64,000 nt of DNA from Sphingobacterium kitahiroshimense (GCF_025961315.1 NZ_JAOQNK010000001.1:5890001-5954000); one strand, 5' to 3'; shown: positions 28,428-38,504, counted from the first letter of the stretch. Made by a program: numbers and translations. Notes: generated by a model from the letters alone, not told the origin.

Positions 28428-30404
28428 ATGTTAAAGCGATACTTTTTATCAATCATATTTTCGATTTTTATTTTTGCATATTATGCGAGAGCACAACAGC
28501 TCATCCCGTTGGATGAAGAGGCTTATGTAAGGCAAATTAATGATCAGATTAATGGTGGTAACAGCGATAGTACACGTCTTTACAACTATTTACTGCTTTC
28601 AGAATATTGGGCGCCAACAGACGCTTTAAAAAGCAAGCAGGCATTGGACGCAGTAGTGCGCGCTAAGAATAAAAATATTTTAAGCTCCGGCCTTTTAAAT
28701 TATTATCAGGCAGTATATGAAGCAAATCAAGGTGATAAAACTAAGGCTAAAGAATTGTACAATGATGCGATCACTAGACTTGAAAAAGAATTAAAGAATC
28801 AGGATGCCTTGATCAAATCTTGGTATAACTATGCATACATGCAAGTGGAGGACAAAGGATATGATTTTTTGGTCAAGACTTTGACGGAGAAATGCATACC
28901 CTTAAGTGAAAAAATTGGAAATACCGAGCTTTTAGCTTATTGCTATACCCAATTAGGCCTAACTTTTATGTCTGTTGGACAGCTTAATACTGCTGAAGAA
29001 TATCACAAGAAGGCCTTGGAGCAGCTTCTTAATTTACCTGAACAAAATACTGTTCATCTTATCACTTACCTCAATCTTGTTAGTAACTACTGTTATAAAC
29101 CCGATAGCAAAACCGCAAAAATTTATCTGGACAAGGCAACAGCAGTTATTAAAAAATATCCCAAAACGCAACATGCGGCTAATTATTATTATCAAGTAGG
29201 AATGTATCATACAACAAAACAGGAATTTACTCCGGCATTGGAAAATCTAAGTAAGGGCATTGTATTGGCAAAAATAAAAAAGCAAGGAAAGATGTTGCAG
29301 ATGTTAAACTTTAGGATGTATAATGTTTATCTGATGCAAAAAGATTATGCGAAAGCTAAAGCATTAATGGAGGGGATTTTAGATGAAGATATTTTGACAA
29401 AAGAAGGTATTAATCGTAAGATAATAATTACCCAATTGGCTACGGTTAATGAATTAATGGGCGACTATAAACAAGCTTATCAATGGTTAAAAAAGTCAAG
29501 CGCATTAAGCGATAGTCTGCAACAGAAAAAATTACTGGAGAAAATGAACGCTTTGGAAATCTCACATCAAACTTCAGTAAAGCAACAAACCATAAATCGT
29601 TTAGAACAGGAAAAAAAGCAAAATGAACTCTTAGCTAGAAATAAGAATTTGCGTACTATACTATTGGGCATTGCGCTTGGTTTAAGTTTGGTTATTGCAT
29701 TCTTAGCCTATCTCAATTATACGAAGCAAAGAAAATTGAATGAACAAATCAGCTTGAGCCATCAGCAACAGTTGTTACGTATTGAGAACAAAAGAAAATA
29801 TGAAGCAACACAAGCTCTTTTACAAGGAGAAGAGCAGGAGCGTCAGCGTATTGCCCAGGATCTACATGATAGTATGGGAGGAATGCTGGCCAACATCAGG
29901 ATGTCTATCTCAAAGGATGGGATAGGGAATATTAATGAAACAAATGATATCGTTCAAAAGCTAGATCAATCTATTTCAGAAATGCGTCGTATTTCTAGAA
30001 ATTTGATGCCTGAAACCTTAAAGAATCTAGGTCTTGAAACTGCATTATCAGAACTTTGCGAATCCATGAGTTACAAAAATTTACGCATTCAATTCGAAGC
30101 TTTTGATCTATCTGAAAATATTCCTTTTGAGACGCAGCTGGCTCTTTATCGCATTACCCAAGAAAGTATAAGCAATGTCATCAAATATGCGCAAGCGAAT
30201 AACGTAATTGTTCAGATCAGTCAGAATGACAATCTTTTGAATCTTACCATTGAAGACGATGGAGTTGGATTTGATAAAAATCAAATTACAAAAGGATTAG
30301 GATTAAAGAACATTGAAAACCGTGTACAATTGATTAATGGAACAGTAGATATTACTTCTGCAAAGGGAGAAGGTACTACAATAAATGTCGAATGTTATGT
30401 TTAG
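28428..30404 (+). CDS. Sensor histidine kinase with TPR sensor domain (NarL-type partner)
   Basis: A 658-residue membrane kinase. After a signal peptide (ARAQ, about 22), the region to about residue 390 consists of TPR-like helices (periplasmic sensor). A transmembrane helix (TILLGIALGLSLVIAFLAYL, about 410-430) and a coiled coil lead to a HisKA_3 domain with the phospho-acceptor His in IAQDLHDSMGG (about His481). The ATPase domain has N-box QESISNVIKYAQ, G1 EDDGVGFD and G2 GLGLKNI. It overlaps the response regulator by 20 bp. Kinases of this build are common in Bacteroidota; the signal is not known. Confidence 0.9.
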   Translation: MLKRYFLSIIFSIFIFAYYARAQQLIPLDEEAYVRQINDQINGGNSDSTRLYNYLLLSEYWAPTDALKSKQALDAVVRAKNKNILSSGLLNYYQAVYEANQGDKTKAKELYNDAITRLEKELKNQDALIKSWYNYAYMQVEDKGYDFLVKTLTEKCIPLSEKIGNTELLAYCYTQLGLTFMSVGQLNTAEEYHKKALEQLLNLPEQNTVHLITYLNLVSNYCYKPDSKTAKIYLDKATAVIKKYPKTQHAANYYYQVGMYHTTKQEFTPALENLSKGIVLAKIKKQGKMLQMLNFRMYNVYLMQKDYAKAKALMEGILDEDILTKEGINRKIIITQLATVNELMGDYKQAYQWLKKSSALSDSLQQKKLLEKMNALEISHQTSVKQQTINRLEQEKKQNELLARNKNLRTILLGIALGLSLVIAFLAYLNYTKQRKLNEQISLSHQQQLLRIENKRKYEATQALLQGEEQERQRIAQDLHDSMGGMLANIRMSISKDGIGNINETNDIVQKLDQSISEMRRISRNLMPETLKNLGLETALSELCESMSYKNLRIQFEAFDLSENIPFETQLALYRITQESISNVIKYAQANNVIVQISQNDNLLNLTIEDDGVGFDKNQITKGLGLKNIENRVQLINGTVDITSAKGEGTTINVECYV

Positions 30405-31029
30405 TAAAAATACGTTAAATCTGGCAATAGTTGATGATCACCCCATGATTGTGGAGGGACTAAGATCTTTACTTCAAAATGAACATAAATTCCAAGTGTT
30501 TTCATTTACAAAAGGTGCCGCTATATTGGATTTTATTCAGGAAAATACGGTCGATATTGTTTTACTGGATATTATTTTAAGTGATGGTAATGGATTGGAC
30601 TTTTGTAAAAATATTAAACAAAAATCACCACATTCCATTGTACTTGGTATCAGCAATCAGGCTGAGCGCAGTATTATTTTCCGGTTTTTAGAAAATGGTG
30701 GTAATGGTTATATCTTAAAAAATGCTGATTCAGAAGAAATCGTTGCGTGCATCGAAAAAGCATTGGGCGGTGAGATTGCTTTAAGTAAAGAAGTACAGCA
30801 GATTATGTTAAGGCCTTCGCTCAATACTTTCGAAATACCACGACTGACAAAGAGAGAACAGCAGATTTTAAAATCTGTAGCTGAAGGACTTACGTCAGCA
30901 GAAATAGCTGAGAAGTTATTCATTTCCATCATTACTGTAGAAACTCACCGCAGAAATCTACTGAAAAAATTTCAGGCAAAAAATATGATCGAATTAGTAA
31001 GGGTTGCTACAGAGAATAAATTGATCTAA
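30385..31029 (+). CDS. NarL/LuxR-type response regulator
   Basis: A 214-residue regulator. The receiver domain has the acidic pair D17-D18, the phospho-acceptor Asp62 (IVLLDI) and Lys112 region (YILKNADS). The C-terminal LuxR helix-turn-helix reads LTKREQQILKSVAEGLTSAE and KLFISIITVETHRRN. The ATG at 30385 overlaps the kinase gene; a second in-frame ATG at 30397 is possible. It is the partner of the overlapping kinase and probably activates its targets on phosphorylation. Confidence 0.92.
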   Translation: MSNVMFSKNTLNLAIVDDHPMIVEGLRSLLQNEHKFQVFSFTKGAAILDFIQENTVDIVLLDIILSDGNGLDFCKNIKQKSPHSIVLGISNQAERSIIFRFLENGGNGYILKNADSEEIVACIEKALGGEIALSKEVQQIMLRPSLNTFEIPRLTKREQQILKSVAEGLTSAEIAEKLFISIITVETHRRNLLKKFQAKNMIELVRVATENKLI

Positions 31030-31142
31030 TCTAAATTATTTCGACAATTTCTTATCCTTAACTCATTTCATCTAACCAAACGACAACTATATTTAGCCTG
31101 TAAAAAGTACTATCAATATATGCATGATCTTATATTTTTTTT

Positions 31143-31150
31143 TAACTTTG
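31143..31150 (+). promoter_or_regulatory. -7 promoter element (TAACTTTG)
   Basis: TAACTTTG matches TAnnTTTG, 41 bp before the start of the following lipoprotein gene. No -33 TTG was found at the right spacing. Confidence 0.4.
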
Positions 31151-31191
31151 ACAATACAACTAATCAATTTTAGTAAACATAAATACCATTG

Positions 31192-32148
31192 ATGATGAGT
31201 CGCATATATCCTAGTCGCCTTTTAGCTATATTTTCAATTATATTTCTATTTGTTTCTTGTAAAAAATCAGATGTCAAACAGGAGCTCTTAAGTAATGGTC
31301 TATCCATTATCGCGACTGATGGCCACGTTGCAATTAGTGGCTATCGATCCTTTGTTGGTGAAGTTAGTACAGTCTATTGGTTAGATGGTCTAAAGATAGA
31401 TGCGACTACATTTATTAAAAATATTCCGAATGGAACTTTTTATCGTAAAGCTATTGATGATAAATCAAGAATAAATTTTGAATATAAAAATAAGTCAGGA
31501 GCAAAGGAATCCTATCAGATGGACCAAGGTAGCTTCCTGTTAGATACCGTTATGTATTATTATAAGAACAATGTGAAGGTAAAGATGAATAGTGATAGTG
31601 TGGGGGTCCTACGGACTATGACAATGTATAATGATAAACCATTGTTTGCAGGTATGTATGGAAAGGTTTCTGGAAATTTCGGAGGAAGCTCATTAGCTAT
31701 AGGTAAACCTTTTTATTGGAATGGTGTATCTGCGCCAGAAGAATTACCGTTGCCGAGCAAAGGAGTATTTAAAGAAGTAACGACAATTTTTCAAGGTAGT
31801 GCAAATACAGTTTATATAGGTGGTAATTGTGGTTTTCCGGTCTATTGGAAAAATAAAGAACTTGTTGTATTGGATGAACGTTATGGTGAAGTTCTGCAGA
31901 TTACACAATCGAACAATGATATCTATGCTGTTGGATTAATTAATAAACATCAATCAAACAGTACTGGTCATACTGCTTGTTATTGGAAAAACGGCGTTCT
32001 TCACGAATTAGAAGATAATGCTCAAGCTTCAGGAATTTTTATTAACGGTGAAGATGTTTATGTAACAGGCTCAACAGGAGACGTTCCTGTAAATTATAAG
32101 CCATGTTATTGGAAAAATGGTGTTCGTGTTGATCTGCCTACATCATAA
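31192..32148 (+). CDS. Exported lipoprotein with repeated YWKNG-type motifs
   Basis: A protein of about 318 residues with a signal peptide and lipobox FVSC (followed by KKSD). The motif YWKNG or a close form recurs (YWLDG, YWNG, YWKNKE, YWKNGVLHE, YWKNGVRVD), spaced as in a beta-propeller or repeated beta-sheet protein; the repeats read like 'AVGLIN...ACYWKNG'. I choose ATG 31192 or 31195 over the TTG at 31189. The family is known from Bacteroidota as hypothetical lipoproteins, with no function known to me. A promoter element lies upstream. Confidence 0.65.
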   Translation: MMSRIYPSRLLAIFSIIFLFVSCKKSDVKQELLSNGLSIIATDGHVAISGYRSFVGEVSTVYWLDGLKIDATTFIKNIPNGTFYRKAIDDKSRINFEYKNKSGAKESYQMDQGSFLLDTVMYYYKNNVKVKMNSDSVGVLRTMTMYNDKPLFAGMYGKVSGNFGGSSLAIGKPFYWNGVSAPEELPLPSKGVFKEVTTIFQGSANTVYIGGNCGFPVYWKNKELVVLDERYGEVLQITQSNNDIYAVGLINKHQSNSTGHTACYWKNGVLHELEDNAQASGIFINGEDVYVTGSTGDVPVNYKPCYWKNGVRVDLPTS

Positions 32149-32242
32149 TTTTAACCTTACATTTTTTTTCTCTTTGGATTTGCTGTTATTAAATTTGAAT
32201 ATCTAAAAATAAGTGTAATTTAGGTATTAAAATTATAACCCA

Positions 32243-33259
32243 ATGCAATATTCAATACATTCTATTTTATTGCTTCTTTCTCTTTCAAGTACATGTCTAT
32301 TGGCGCAGACTAAAGAAGAGCTTAAGAAAAAATATGAAAACAGTGATCTTCACAAGGAAACGGAGAAAAAAATGAGAAATTCTAGAGCCTATCCCGATAG
32401 TGTGATTCTAGCACCTCTCCATTTTACAAACTCTTTCGTTACTTTAGATAGCGCTGTAAATGACTTTCAATCTTTCAGTATCGATGTAGAAATATTGAAT
32501 GACATTCCTGATGATTATGCGTTTTATATTTCACCTTTCAACATCAGCTTAAATGGTATGCCTATATATGGGGGCATCCAAACCCATTCTGATGGTTTTA
32601 GTGTGAAAGATAACTCCTATCAGCAAATAGGCCGAGGCGGGATCTTTTCACGTTGGTATGAACGAAGTAAGGAAGCTACTCGCTCCAAAGGATATTACAA
32701 TAGTAGTGATGGCGAAGGTGATTTCATCAGTGTTCGAAATAAACTTAATTGGAATAAAGGAAAATATCGCCTGAAACTTTCAAAAGCTGATTACGTTCCA
32801 GGAAAAGCAATTCCAGAACAATATAATCCAAAAGATCTATATTTCGCATGGGGCGATATCGAACATACGTGGGTGACCTACACGGTTGAAAATTTGGAAA
32901 CTAAGAAAGTTGATACCATAGGTTCCATGGCTTTTCCTGGCAAGAAGTTAGTGATGGGCAAAAGTATCATATACTTTACAGAGCAGTATCATAAAGCGTT
33001 TGATTTTGCTAGCCAAGATCGTAAACTTGGAAAGGGTTATCTCCGATATAAAGATATCCCGGTCATTGATATGACTTTAAGTAATTTGAGGATAAATGAT
33101 AAAGAGTTTATTCCAAAGGAAATAAAAACTCATCATAATAGAACACATCATCCGGATCAGGATCAGATTGCAATGCCAATGCCGGTTCTGTCGACAGATA
33201 GCTATAATCCAACAACTGGAGTATTGACTTATCGGATCGGCGAGTTGGTGAAGTGGTAA
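32243..33259 (+). CDS. Exported protein of unknown function (DUF3472-like features)
   Basis: A 338-residue protein with a signal peptide (TCLLAQ, about 21). The middle region with YGGIQTHSDG, GRGGIFSRW, GEGDFISVRN and WNKGKYRLKL resembles DUF3472-type beta-rich domains, but the match is from memory of the pattern and is weak. It stands alone, with a hairpin terminator shared with the convergent WG/Sel1 gene. Confidence 0.55.
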   Translation: MQYSIHSILLLLSLSSTCLLAQTKEELKKKYENSDLHKETEKKMRNSRAYPDSVILAPLHFTNSFVTLDSAVNDFQSFSIDVEILNDIPDDYAFYISPFNISLNGMPIYGGIQTHSDGFSVKDNSYQQIGRGGIFSRWYERSKEATRSKGYYNSSDGEGDFISVRNKLNWNKGKYRLKLSKADYVPGKAIPEQYNPKDLYFAWGDIEHTWVTYTVENLETKKVDTIGSMAFPGKKLVMGKSIIYFTEQYHKAFDFASQDRKLGKGYLRYKDIPVIDMTLSNLRINDKEFIPKEIKTHHNRTHHPDQDQIAMPMPVLSTDSYNPTTGVLTYRIGELVKW

Positions 33260-33268
33260 ATAATCAGT

Positions 33269-33324
33269 AAATAGTGATGTCTACAAGGCCATGGAATGTT
33301 CTGGTCTTATAGACATTACTATTT
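33269..33324. terminator. Bidirectional hairpin between convergent genes
   Basis: Stems AAATAGT / ACTATTT and ATGTCTA / TAGACAT, each separated by one mismatch, plus AAG / CTT, form a long imperfect hairpin between two convergent genes. Confidence 0.65.
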
Positions 33325-33333
33325 ATGGCTCTA

Positions 33334-35898
33334 TTACTTTTTAAATAGATTTTTAAAAAATGAACCTAATGTGTCTTTTCGCTGTTTTTCAAGGCCTAAG
33401 ACTTTTAGATCTATCTCGATGTTATTTTCTTCTGCATACGCATACCATTTTGCAAATTGAGCTTCATTAGCATATTCTGAAGCAGGTCTATAATAATATA
33501 ATAATTGGTTTACAGCATGATGGTAAACACCTATCTGCATTGCTTTTTCGTAATAGCTGATTGCTTTTTTTAGATTTATTTTTAATCCACCGAGGCCAAG
33601 TTCATACATAATCGCATAGTAAATAGGTGAAAACTCTTCATCGTAATCCTTTTTTAATAGCGGTAGAACCTTTTTATAATCTTCTTTTGTAAAATAGATA
33701 TCGGCTATTTTATCCGAATTGAAATAATATAATTTCTGCGCTTTTAGATAATAATCTAAGGCCTTGTCTTCATCTTTTTCTACCCATTGGCCGTGGTAAT
33801 AAAGATCTCCCAAATTAGCCCATCCTAATCCATTGCCCAATTCTCCAGCTTTAGTGTATGCATTTACTGCTTTATCGATATCTTTCTTACAGCCCAGGCC
33901 ATTTTGATAGTGATATCCCAAATTGTTCCAGGCATTCTTTTCGCCTAATTTTGCAGCCTTTTCATATAATTCGAGACCTAAAGCTAGGTTGGCATGAACT
34001 TGATCTTCGGTATCGGTATAAATCATGGCCAATTCGGTCATCATTTGAGGATGTTTTCGCTGCACACCTATTTTTAAAACTTCAATTGCCTCTTCTATTT
34101 TGTTGTTTTTTAAAAGATCAAGACCTAAGTCGTACAAGCTTTGATTATCGAAATAGTGAAAGTAATTTGCGCCTGTTTGAGATTTCCAACCGGTGTAATA
34201 TTTTAAGAAAAAAGCTAAGTCTTTACCCCTTAAATTCTCTTTTCGGTTATAGCATTTACCCATCTCCTCAGGTGTAATTTTTCTGATTTTCATCAGTTTG
34301 TCAAGACAAAACAATTCTTCTTTCTGATAGAGGAAAAGCTCATCGTTATGATGGTCAATTACTTCTGAAACATACTCGTAAATTGGACTTAATTGATTGG
34401 TCTGTCCATCCCAATATTGCATTCCCTCTTGTAAGTGCACTCTTAAAAAGTGTTTTTCAAGCTGTTCGATTTTAAGATATGAAGCATTGGGCTCAAGTAA
34501 CCAACGGTTGTTAAAGGCATCAAAAATTCCATTACCAATTTCGGTATATAATATGTAGATATCTTTAAAGAAGTTTGCCAGATAATCAATTTCAATTTTT
34601 TGAATATTAACATCATCTTTTAGATAATTTTGATTTATTGGATTATAAATAAACCATTTCTTAGTCTTGCGGTAAACAAAAGTCTGGTAGTTCGACAGTG
34701 TGATTACCTGATCTATTTCTGTATCTAGAATTTCTCCGTCAGATTTGACAACTTCAATTTTCTTGTGAAATTTGTTTGCTTTTACATAGAAAAAGTTATG
34801 GGGCAGTACATGTAATACATCTTTGATATAATCGCCAATATGGACCCCTCTATTATTAAAATACTTACGCTTTGAATTTCCTGCAATTTTTATAAAGAAA
34901 AGTTCACTCCCGTCAAAATCAAAAGGAGTTTCACTATCTTGATTGATGACGTTTTCATTTTTATGATTGATTAACGTGTATGTTCTACCTGTTTTTGCAT
35001 TAAAATAATTCCCATATAGATGTGTTAACTCCTCATAAATAGGTGGAATAAGCAATTGATGATCTACCATATTTATAAGCCCAACCTTAGCATCAGAAGT
35101 TATACAACCAACTAGATGCTTAAATTCGTAATCGTAATCTGAAACTAGTCCGTAATAAATTTCAAAAACATGAGATGCATCATCATAAGTTGGTGGAACT
35201 ATTTCAGTTCCTTTTGTGTCTAGGTAACCAAATTTGTTGTTTTTTTGAATAACTGCAATTCCATCCTCAAATTCAGATATTTCATCATAGTAGGCAGGAG
35301 TAATGATATTACCTTTTATATCTTTTAATCCTTTTACATCATTTTCTATAAATACTTCAGCATAATCGTATTTATAAACATCTTCATTCCAATATCCTAA
35401 TCCGTAGTTTATCCAATCTGTTTTCAGAGCCTCAAGAAAATTTTGATAACCTGATGCTTTCAATATACTATCGAGCGGTTTTAAGCTTTGAGATTTTGTT
35501 GCCTTTAGGTAACTTTTATTTTTTTGTTGGATTTCAGTAACCCAATCTTTGGCTTGTTCTGATTTTCTCTCCTCATTCATATTGAAGACATCCGTACCAT
35601 CGATCAAGAACGTATCATAGGGTAAATTTTCTAACAAATCAAATAGCTGATTGACGGGCTCGTAATACGCCTTTTTATAGTGCAATTGGTATTCATCGGC
35701 CAATAGCGTGTAGAATTGCCTTAATAACACAATTCCCGCTTCTCGGTTTGCATATAATAGTTTTCCTTTTGCCCTGATTTGAGAAGCAAAAAGAGGTAAT
35801 AAAAGAGGTGGTATTTCGTAGTTCCATTCTCCCAAATAACAGGGATAGCTTTCACCAGATTGGGAGTCGATATTATAGATGTAAATGCGATGTGCCAT
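33334..35898 (-). CDS. WG-repeat and Sel1-repeat protein
   Basis: An 854-residue cytoplasmic protein without signal peptide. Residues about 185-500 hold WG-type repeats (GLKDIKGNIITPAYYDEISE, FGYLDTKGTEIVPPTYDDAS). Residues about 595-790 hold Sel1/TPR-like repeats (AWNNLGYHYQNGLGCKKDID, GWANLGDLYYHGQWVEKDED). Both are protein-binding scaffolds. No enzymatic domain was recognised. Genes of this build occur across Bacteroidota with unknown roles. It is monocistronic. Confidence 0.8.
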   Translation of the reverse strand: MAHRIYIYNIDSQSGESYPCYLGEWNYEIPPLLLPLFASQIRAKGKLLYANREAGIVLLRQFYTLLADEYQLHYKKAYYEPVNQLFDLLENLPYDTFLIDGTDVFNMNEERKSEQAKDWVTEIQQKNKSYLKATKSQSLKPLDSILKASGYQNFLEALKTDWINYGLGYWNEDVYKYDYAEVFIENDVKGLKDIKGNIITPAYYDEISEFEDGIAVIQKNNKFGYLDTKGTEIVPPTYDDASHVFEIYYGLVSDYDYEFKHLVGCITSDAKVGLINMVDHQLLIPPIYEELTHLYGNYFNAKTGRTYTLINHKNENVINQDSETPFDFDGSELFFIKIAGNSKRKYFNNRGVHIGDYIKDVLHVLPHNFFYVKANKFHKKIEVVKSDGEILDTEIDQVITLSNYQTFVYRKTKKWFIYNPINQNYLKDDVNIQKIEIDYLANFFKDIYILYTEIGNGIFDAFNNRWLLEPNASYLKIEQLEKHFLRVHLQEGMQYWDGQTNQLSPIYEYVSEVIDHHNDELFLYQKEELFCLDKLMKIRKITPEEMGKCYNRKENLRGKDLAFFLKYYTGWKSQTGANYFHYFDNQSLYDLGLDLLKNNKIEEAIEVLKIGVQRKHPQMMTELAMIYTDTEDQVHANLALGLELYEKAAKLGEKNAWNNLGYHYQNGLGCKKDIDKAVNAYTKAGELGNGLGWANLGDLYYHGQWVEKDEDKALDYYLKAQKLYYFNSDKIADIYFTKEDYKKVLPLLKKDYDEEFSPIYYAIMYELGLGGLKINLKKAISYYEKAMQIGVYHHAVNQLLYYYRPASEYANEAQFAKWYAYAEENNIEIDLKVLGLEKQRKDTLGSFFKNLFKK

Positions 35899-36344
35899 TT
35901 TTATAATTGTATTAAGATCCTGATCAAAGATAAAAAGATTAGTTTCTTAAAACATTCGCTGAAATTGGGGATTTTTAGAATAATGTTGATGTTAAAAACA
36001 TATTTACAAGATAAAGGGATAAATTATATTTTCCTCTATTCCTTTTCACCGACATTACGTCATAACTGCACAGATTTACCTACCCATTTCCACCATTCAC
36101 CGAGTTTTTAGTGGGTTTAGTCTAATTGCCATAGGGTAGGTACGATTTACACCCTACTTTTGAATCAACAAACAAATAGAACTGCAAAGCAGGCATCAAG
36201 GTTTGAATTGGTGGATGTGGGGCTGATGCAACTTAATAACAATATAACATAAAAACATTATGAACCATCATGAGTATATTGGTAATTAGTTGTAGAATTT
36301 ATACTCATGATAGCTTTATCACCTTTAAATAACAAATTAACTAG
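35899..36344. other. Gene-free spacer with repeated ATTYACC-like words and two inverted repeats
   Basis: No gene was found. The words ATTTACC, ATTTCCACC, ATTCACC and ATTTACACC cluster at 36074-36151. A 9-bp inverted repeat TACCTACCC / GGGTAGGTA is at 36077-36085 and 36134-36142. A perfect 12-bp inverted repeat (ATCATGAGTATA / TATACTCATGAT) at 36267-36278 and 36300-36311 with a 21-nt spacer lies just before the pseudogene. These look like control elements of the lost gene; what binds them is unknown. Confidence 0.5.
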
Positions 36345-36794
36345 ATGAAAAACTTTAGCAAAAACATTTGCAGCAGCAGCGTTGATCGCACTATCTACAT
36401 TCACGATGGCAGCAGGCAAACCAGTAGGAGATAACTCTAAAAAAGCAGTGGTCAATCTATCCACAGCAGATCTAGCCATTGATCATTACGTCGAAGTTAT
36501 GACCGAAGGACAGTCGGCAGAGTAGAGCAGTTGTTCACTTCAGGTTTTAATCAGAAAGTACATGCATCAGAAGATAGAACCAATAGCCGTTCAGAAGTTA
36601 TTTCATTTTTGAAAAAACAAAAAGGCGAGGAGTTGAACTGTAAAACAAGCACTGCAATCATTGAGCAATCCAGTGACTATAGGATCGCAAAAATAACCCA
36701 ACAATTCGAAGGATTTACCAAGACCGATTTAATCACCTTGGTTAATGATGGTGGCAACTGGAAAGTATCCCAATCGATCAACTCGTATAAGTAA
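36345..36794 (+). pseudogene. Frameshifted NTF2-like / lumazine-binding-like exported protein
   Basis: Three frames together give a normal small exported NTF2-like protein. The ATG at 36345 is followed by an A5 run; with A4 it would read MKTLAKTFAAAALIALSTFT, a clear signal peptide. That second frame continues through AVVNLSTADLAIDHYVEVMT to a TAG at 36523. The frame then needs one more base near 36520 to go on as VEQLFTSGFNQKVHASEDRT and finish WKVSQSINSYK at 36794. The third segment is back in the ATG's own frame, so one +1 and one -1 change cancel. Similar intact genes are common in Sphingobacteriaceae. A strong terminator follows. Confidence 0.75.
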
Positions 36795-36820
36795 GTTAAG
36801 TTTAATTCATATGTTTAGTA

Positions 36821-36856
36821 AAAGCCACGTCGCAAGATGTGGCTTTGCTTTTTTCT
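36821..36856 (+). terminator. Terminator after the NTF2-like pseudogene
   Basis: An 8-bp stem AAAGCCAC / GTGGCTTT with a 10-nt loop is followed by GCTTTTTTCT. Confidence 0.8.
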
Positions 36857-37140
36857 GATATATCTGTAAATATTGAGCCAAGTTGTGATAGCCGACAACA
36901 AAAGACTATAACGTATAATAATCGGATAATATTTTTAGTTTTTATCAGATTTGCTTTATGTAATTCATTATTTAAGCAAATCCTAAAATTATGAAAAATC
37001 ACGTTCAACACGTTTTTATTGATCGATGACAGATGAAGGATTCAAACGGTTATTTGGATAAAGAATTCAAAAAAGCAGTTTGACTTGTTTTCAACGTATC
37101 TTTCCTTATCCTTCTACAACAATACGCTTCTATCCTAAGA

Positions 37141-38067
37141 TCAATTCAAGGACTGTCGATAATCTAATGGGGTAATGCTTGTTTTTTTCTTAAAAAGCTT
37201 ATTTAAGGACTGGGGAAATTCGAATCCCAGCTGATAGGCAATTTCCGCTACGGTAAGTTCAGTAGAACCTAAAAGTTCCTTGGCCTTTTCAATTGCCTTA
37301 TCCTGTATGTGATGACTCGCACTTCTACCTGTAGATGCACGCAGAAGATCGCTCAGATAATTTGGAGTGGTATTGAGTTGCTCTGCAAAATAATGTACTG
37401 TAGGCAATCCATTTAATATTGATTCCCCATTGTCAACATAACTATTGAGCAAAGTTTCGAAACTGGAAATGATATCAGTGGTTACATGTTTTCTAGTGAT
37501 AAACTGGCGGTTATAGAATCTGTTGCAGTAATTGAGCAACAGCTCCAGATTTGATACCAGCAAATCCTGTGTAAAGTGATCAATTGGGGTTGAGCTCTCA
37601 TTCTGCATATTTTTCAGCATAGAGATGATTGTTAATTCTTCAGCGTCCGACATGTGGAGGGCTTCATTGGTTGCATAAGAAAAGAAACCATATTCCTTTA
37701 TACGTTTGGCAAGTGGATATTGAGCAAAAAAATCTGAGTGCACTACTAAAAGATATCCTTCCAGCTTCTGGGGTGCGGAATTGTCAACGCTTATGATCTG
37801 GCCTGGACCGATACAGCTTAACACCCCGGCATCAAAATCATAGTAGTTCTGCCCATATCTTACTTTTGCCTCGTAGTTTTTTTTAAGTCCTATGATGTAA
37901 AAGTTATAGGAAAAAGATAGTGACTCTTCCACGGTCGGGCTGTCTGTTACGATCTCTTCCAGGTTAATGATGCTGATTAATGGGTGTTTTGGTCCTTTAA
38001 TCCCCAAGGAAGCGTGCAAAGCAGAAATTGTACTTACTTTTTCAGGAATCCGGTTATTCTTTTTCAT
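37141..38067 (-). CDS. AraC-family transcriptional regulator
   Basis: A 308-residue regulator with an N-terminal cupin-like domain (YDFDAGVLSCIGPGQ) and two C-terminal helix-turn-helix motifs (AEQLNTTPNYLSDLLRA and VAEIAYQLGFEFPQSLNKLF). It lies next to a monooxygenase-like gene and two aldo-keto reductases. Two direct repeats at 38713-38743 have the spacing expected for an AraC-type site, so it probably controls the divergent reductase gene and perhaps its own neighbour. Confidence 0.88.
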   Translation of the reverse strand: MKKNNRIPEKVSTISALHASLGIKGPKHPLISIINLEEIVTDSPTVEESLSFSYNFYIIGLKKNYEAKVRYGQNYYDFDAGVLSCIGPGQIISVDNSAPQKLEGYLLVVHSDFFAQYPLAKRIKEYGFFSYATNEALHMSDAEELTIISMLKNMQNESSTPIDHFTQDLLVSNLELLLNYCNRFYNRQFITRKHVTTDIISSFETLLNSYVDNGESILNGLPTVHYFAEQLNTTPNYLSDLLRASTGRSASHHIQDKAIEKAKELLGSTELTVAEIAYQLGFEFPQSLNKLFKKKTSITPLDYRQSLN

Positions 38068-38144
38068 TTGACAATTTTGTTGGAGTGTTTTTTCCAGGGG
38101 CTATATAAATTTAAGCAGATATTATGAGAATAGCAAGCATATCA

Positions 38145-38504
38145 CTATAACTCCATAGCTAAAGTATAGTGGACTAGTTTACCAAAGCTTTTCAATACTT
38201 CCAAAACATCGCTGTCTACTTGACCAAGAACGATCACTTCCTCAGAGTAAGTTACTGTGGCCCATTCCTTTGCAAGGTCGGGCGATACCGTAGAAAAATG
38301 CATCCGCATTCCTGCATTGCCTGCCACAGTCTGGAATATGATAAATGTATTTTCATCAAGCCTGCCAAACTCTAGCGCCAGGATGTGGGGTTCATTTTTG
38401 CTGACAAATTGCAGTTGCTTTTCAAGCAACGGGATTATGTTTGCTTCCTGGCCAGTCTTAATCTTTAGCTTGTTTATAATTTTTATTACAGCTTGTTTTT
38501 CCAT
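38145..38504 (-). CDS. Small monooxygenase-like (ABM fold) protein
   Basis: A 119-residue protein probably of the dimeric alpha/beta-barrel class (antibiotic biosynthesis monooxygenase-like). The shape LKIKTGQEANIIPLLEKQLQ, then ALEFGRLDENTFIIFQTVAG and AKEWATVTYSEEVIVLGQVD, fits; catalytic residues cannot be named. It is 77 bp upstream of the AraC gene on the same strand, so the two are likely co-transcribed. A second ABM gene is at 40014. Confidence 0.6.
   Translation of the reverse strand: MEKQAVIKIINKLKIKTGQEANIIPLLEKQLQFVSKNEPHILALEFGRLDENTFIIFQTVAGNAGMRMHFSTVSPDLAKEWATVTYSEEVIVLGQVDSDVLEVLKSFGKLVHYTLAMEL

Noticed and set aside
33858..34277. 139-codon plus-strand frame inside the WG/Sel1 gene
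   Set aside because: It is antisense to the repeat protein and reflects the repeats' composition.
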